A DNA stretch of 64,000 nucleotides from Panonychus citri (taxonomy: Eukaryota > Arthropoda > Arachnida > Trombidiformes > Tetranychidae). The notes under the pieces were generated by a model, which was not told the DNA's origin, did no database searches, and saw nothing but the letters and a program-made list of their open reading frames with translations. The DNA lies in assembly GCF_014898815.1 (NCBI RefSeq), contig NW_026515468.1:744001-808000 (forward strand), written 5' to 3'. Shown here piece after piece: positions 60,393-64,000 of this stretch (position 1 is its first letter; every line of letters starts with the position of its first letter). The position numbers were made by a program, and so were the translations under genes.

Positions 60393-61790
60393 TTGTTTGA
60401 CCTTCTCCCAGGTGTGTTGGATCCATTAAAGCGCTTCTTTCAGTGTAATTTCTTGAGTCGAAGCGCATCAGAGGCGCTGGATTTTTCGAACAAGCGATTA
60501 TCTAATTAACCTATTAACTGCATGGTCAACGACGAATCGATTTAGCAAAAGATCAGAAATATTAAATCTCATTTTTCATTTTTTAAGGAATTTTGCTGGT
60601 TGTGGTATCTTTTCTAAGGAGGTTATCGGAAAACAATATGGAAAAATCTTAAAAATTTTTAAAATAATAAAAAAAGAAAATTTTCTTATCAAGCTTTCAT
60701 TGTAAATTAGCAATCGAGTGTTGATCAACCGACGGTAAATATCTGGGCCAAGTCTCATTTCGATGATAATCGGGTTTGTCGCTATTCTGATTAAATTTGT
60801 CGCAAAAGGTAAAACTGGTCAGGACGAAGCTAGACATCTAACTCACATCTATGCACGTTACATTTTCAACGATTTTAGGGCTCTGTATAAATTTTGGTCA
60901 TCAGTCACTGGACATTGGCTAGATACATGTGTCCAGCTAGCAACGAAATTAAAACTGATTGCGCCATATAATCATTCAACTAACAGCTGAAAAAGCTGAA
61001 AGTGGAGCACAAGAAGCAGGCCGTCATGCTGTACCGTCCGTGGCAAATTTCAGAATTTCAACAATAAGTTTATACAATTGTCCAATCTTTAACGCAGTTA
61101 AATCAAACAACATCGTATTCGAAGACCCGATGGTAAAGATGATCATCACCACTGCAGTGGAGGTGGTCAACCAGATCATTAATTATGAGCTCACAATCGT
61201 TTTGGATCAAAATGACATGTAAGAGTTACCAAATAAATAATAATTCTTGCACTAATTACTGAAATACAAGGCGAGACTGTTGAGGGAAAACAATTTTATA
61301 TTTGCGAATATGAAAAATGTCAAAAGTGCTTCGGAAACACTCGTTATAGAAGCGCAAACTTCTTTTCGGTGTTAATCATATAATATTTAAAACATCAAAA
61401 TTAGCTGTCCTTCCTGTTACACAGCATTCAGCTCCCTTCAAGCATTCGCAAATCATCATAAACCTGAATGCCATGATACACGCATAAAACTAACTAAATT
61501 TGTCTTACAACTAGACAAATAGAAAGAAGATTTTTCTTTAACAATTTTCTTTTACCTTCCTCTGTCTTTTTCTCTTTCTATTTATACAAAATTTATCATC
61601 TTTATCTTCATTCTTACCTTTATCCTAACAATTCTAAATCTTTACAACGGTCGAGGAAAGGGTACTAATAATATTATTATTAGTCTTATCTTTGTCTCTC
61701 TTTCTCTTTGTCTCTCTTTTTCTTCACTTCTTCTCATTCTTTGGGTACTTAAACAAAACCCTTAACCATTGGAGATTATTAACAACTTAG
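60393..61790. other. transposon-derived or unclassified sequence
   Basis: Includes short plus-strand frames at 60763-60990 (..TGQDEARHLTHIYARYIF..) and 60959-61222 (..VKMIITTAVEVVNQIINYEL..), and a patch at about 61262-61500 encoding KQFYICEYEKC and, in another frame, HHKPECHDT, reminiscent of zinc-finger transposase fragments. None is assignable. TC-rich sequence follows at 61555-61750. Confidence 0.35.
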
Positions 61791-61792
61791 AT

Positions 61793-62275
61793 GATGCGTA
61801 TAAACGCTGCCAAAGGATTCTCGACATAAATACTATCACACAAAACGTCCAGCATTAGCGAAAACGTCTTTTTGTGGAAAAAACGAAAATTGGTTTGGTG
61901 TACCCATATAGATTTTCAGGAAGATTATGATCATTGTTCTATAAGTTTGTATGATGCGCAGAAACATTAGCAAACGATTTTACATATAAATCACATCATA
62001 TAAAACGACTAACAATTCCACAAAACCACTTTTTGTGAAAAAAACGAAATATGGTCCGGTGTCCCCATATAGGAAATTGTCACAAAATATATTTGCATGA
62101 GTTTATATATTTAAACGATGCTTATTAACATTAGTAAAGTATTTTTGACATTAAGTACATCATGAAAAACGTCTCTGAATGCCCAAAAACACTTTTTGTG
62201 AAAAAAAACGAAATATGGTGTGTCATACCCATTTAAACTTTCACAAATTTTATGATCATGGTTCCGTATGTTGAA
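61793..62275. repeat. three diverged tandem units of about 160 bp
   Basis: Units start at GATGCG (61793), GATGCG (61953) and GATGCT (62118), with a partial fourth from about 62275. Each has, in order, an AAACATTAGCAAA-like word, ACATMAA..CATCA, ACTTTTTGTGAAAAAAACGA, a GGTGTNNCCATAT-like word and a TATGATCAT-like word. Spacing is 160, 165 and about 157 bp. It resembles a short satellite or the subterminal repeats of an unidentified transposon. Confidence 0.75.
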
Positions 62276-62390
62276 ATGCTGTTTTTTTCATTACCAAAAT
62301 AATTTAACGTTATCGAATTAGGTTAGGAAGAGAATTGGGGAAGAGATTATATTTGGGGGTGCAGGGAAGGGAAACCTAATCTTTTTCCCC

Positions 62391-62753
62391 CTATTTTTGG
62401 CCATAAAGCCTTTTCAGCAGCTGCTCTTCAGCAGGAGGAGGCAAAGTAGTTTGGACTTTTCCGAGCATAGAGTCAGCTATGACGGCCAACTCTTGCGCTC
62501 GAGCAAAATCCTGAACGGCAGCTGCCTTCTCTATCCGTGCCTCCTCCCTAGCCTTCTCTATTATTTCGGGGCACTTCTCCTTATCATAAGGAGTAGTTAC
62601 CTCGGAAAACTTTTTAATGGAGCCACCCAAACCCCTAGTTGCCTTATTGGCAGCATTCCTAGCTTTTTTGGCCACTTTCTTGGCAATCTTCGGGTCAGCA
62701 ATACCCTTATGCCATTTCAGCACCAACTGCAGCTGATCTAGCTGCTTCTTTTT
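62391..62753 (-). CDS. unrecognised Lys/Ala/Glu-rich ORF fragment
   Basis: About 112-120 residues ending AEEQLLKRLYGQK at TAA. There is no ATG: the frame opens after a stop at 62757-62759 and an initiation at TTG/GTG near 62726 would be non-standard. The sequence is predicted helical and charged (KKVAKKARNAANKA, EKAREEARIEKAAAVQDFAR) and the DNA is clearly GC-richer than its neighbours, which suggests real coding history. It may be a truncated exon, a transposon or viral gene fragment, or a recent insertion. No family was recognised. Confidence 0.35.
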   Translation of the reverse strand, partial: KKKQLDQLQLVLKWHKGIADPKIAKKVAKKARNAANKATRGLGGSIKKFSEVTTPYDKEKCPEIIEKAREEARIEKAAAVQDFARAQELAVIADSMLGKVQTTLPPPAEEQLLKRLYGQK

Positions 62754-63853
62754 TTGTTATTTTTTCGCCACTGTTTGGACATAGCTATTAATCAAAAAAA
62801 TAACCTAATAAAGATTGAGGATGAGTGAGTGATGAGAATGTAAAAGTGTAAGTAAGTAAATGTGAGATGGTGAAAGTGCGTATGATATGATGAGTGTCTA
62901 AATCGCAAATGACCGCTGATCAACTGATGACTTTGTGTTGTAAACAGTGGGGTTATGTTGTCAAGTTGAGGTGGGCCGTTGTCAAGGGGCTGTGGGCAAG
63001 GCAATGATGGGGCCAAAACCCAGAGACAGTGCTGCCAGAAGCGCGAAATTCAAATTTTAATTGCATCAAACGTTAAGAAGCGAGTGTGAGTGTCGTACAT
63101 TGTAAATTATACTTATATTATATTTAAAGAAAGATTTTGAGTAGAATATGTAGAACTAGTTACTATTTGTTGTCATCTGGAGCAAAATATAAAAAAGTGC
63201 CATATTACTTCTTCATTTTACTAAATGTATACTTGTATACCAACAATGGTTACAAATGAGCAAAAACTATGGAACAACAGATTTCATTTCACATTCGACA
63301 TAAACCATCACCGTCTGCGTCCCAACAAAACAATGTAATTTCATTGCCGTGAAAAATGTCGTGTCTAGTATCAGATAGATTTTGCGCAGCAATACCTCAC
63401 CCGACAATCCAAAAGTATGTTGCCATAATTTTTATATGAACATTGTTAAAATATCATTGACTCAAAGAAAAACAAATTCTTTTCCCGAACTATACATAAG
63501 TGCTAAGTACACCATTATTCTATCTATGGACTCTATCACTCTAAACATGCATCTTGCTGTAGGCGCTATATCATGCTTTTATTTGAGAACAACATGAGTG
63601 GTTATTTGTGATTCGTGTAGACCAACAATAGTAAGGTTAGATCATTTTCATGAAAAAAATCTACAAAATCTCTTTGTAGATCAGTACAATACTACGTTAC
63701 CCAAATCAGTCTCAACATTCATTTGTTAGTGAGGTAGGGTATATCATGCTTTCATTTTTTGATCAGCACAAGTATAACAGAGTGTAGTATGTAAGAAACA
63801 AGCGCATTGTTTTTTTTCTCAACAATCAAGTTAAGTATTTTTTTTGTTTCAAG
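62754..63853. other. intergenic, mixed composition
   Basis: A G-rich patch at about 62930-63060 is followed by AT-rich sequence. CAGTGCTGCCAGAAG at 63027 resembles a transposon end but has no partner in the window. No gene recognised. Confidence 0.35.
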
Positions 63854-64000
63854 TTCCTCCTCAAGTTCCCGATCCTCCAAAATGTTCCACTCCGGGGGTA
63901 ATCGTTGAACCGATTTCCACGGCATCATCACCATTAATCGTCAATGACGATATTGTTCATCTTTTCGATGATAATTATTGTGAGGAGGCTCGAAGCTTGG
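63854..64000 (+). CDS. possible exon of an unidentified gene, truncated by window edge
   Basis: After a T-rich tract and TTTCAAG acceptor-like sequence the plus frame stays open to the end: PPQVPDPPKCSTPGVIVEPI then STASSPLIVNDDIVHLFDD. Base composition becomes much more balanced here than in the flank. The sequence is proline-rich and then acidic; no family was recognised and the downstream part lies outside the window. Confidence 0.3.

Noticed and set aside
62397..62741. Plus-strand 114-codon frame
   Set aside because: Antisense to the more protein-like minus frame; its composition has no family resemblance.
63027..63041. CAGTGCTGCCAGAAG as a transposon terminal repeat
   Set aside because: No inverted partner or target duplication was found in the window.

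Overview
This is an animal (metazoan) nuclear window, very AT-rich, with intron-containing genes and abundant ATG/CAT and TC/GA microsatellites. GPI, a Brix-domain PPAN/SSF1 homologue, an RFX5/RFX7-type transcription factor, an ApoD-like lipocalin and Ty3/Gypsy, hAT and MULE elements together suggest an arthropod. An acariform or spider-mite-like chelicerate is my guess from base composition, gene style and the lipocalin; it is not proven.

Layout. 1-2480 (minus): glucose-6-phosphate isomerase, four exons seen, 3' end beyond the left edge. 3602-4729 (plus): PPAN/SSF1 ribosome-biogenesis protein, three exons, head to head with GPI. 6534-6854: a non-autonomous hAT element with an exact 8-bp target duplication. 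7746-55050 (plus): an RFX5/RFX7-like gene. Three small 5' exons (7746-7811, 8610-8698, 9252-10599) carry the DNA-binding domain and a PxLPxL motif. A 40-kb intron separates them from one long last exon (50614-55050) that encodes a low-complexity C-terminal region.

The giant intron (10600-50613) holds microsatellites, a nearly identical 1.38-kb tandem duplication (30741-33506) and a complete, recent-looking Ty3/Gypsy retrotransposon inserted antisense (39332-49039, LTRs about 640 bp, target duplication AAGT). This element is the most unusual item. Beyond gag, protease, RT, RNase H and integrase it carries about 2.6 kb of extra coding sequence in the env position. That sequence encodes a RING/TRAF-like cysteine-rich protein and then a protein that by eye matches the REXO/ISG20 DEDDh exonuclease fold but has lost most catalytic acidic residues. 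Its Gag start codon also lies inside the primer binding site.

57639-58509 (minus): a secreted ApoD-like lipocalin, five exons, with one exon junction whose phase does not match. From about 59 kb to the right edge the sequence changes character: a decayed FLYWCH/MULE transposase, unrecognised fragments, a roughly 160-bp three-unit tandem repeat, an isolated GC-richer lysine/alanine-rich ORF, and a possible exon of another gene running off the right edge. I saw no rRNA, tRNA or CRISPR array.
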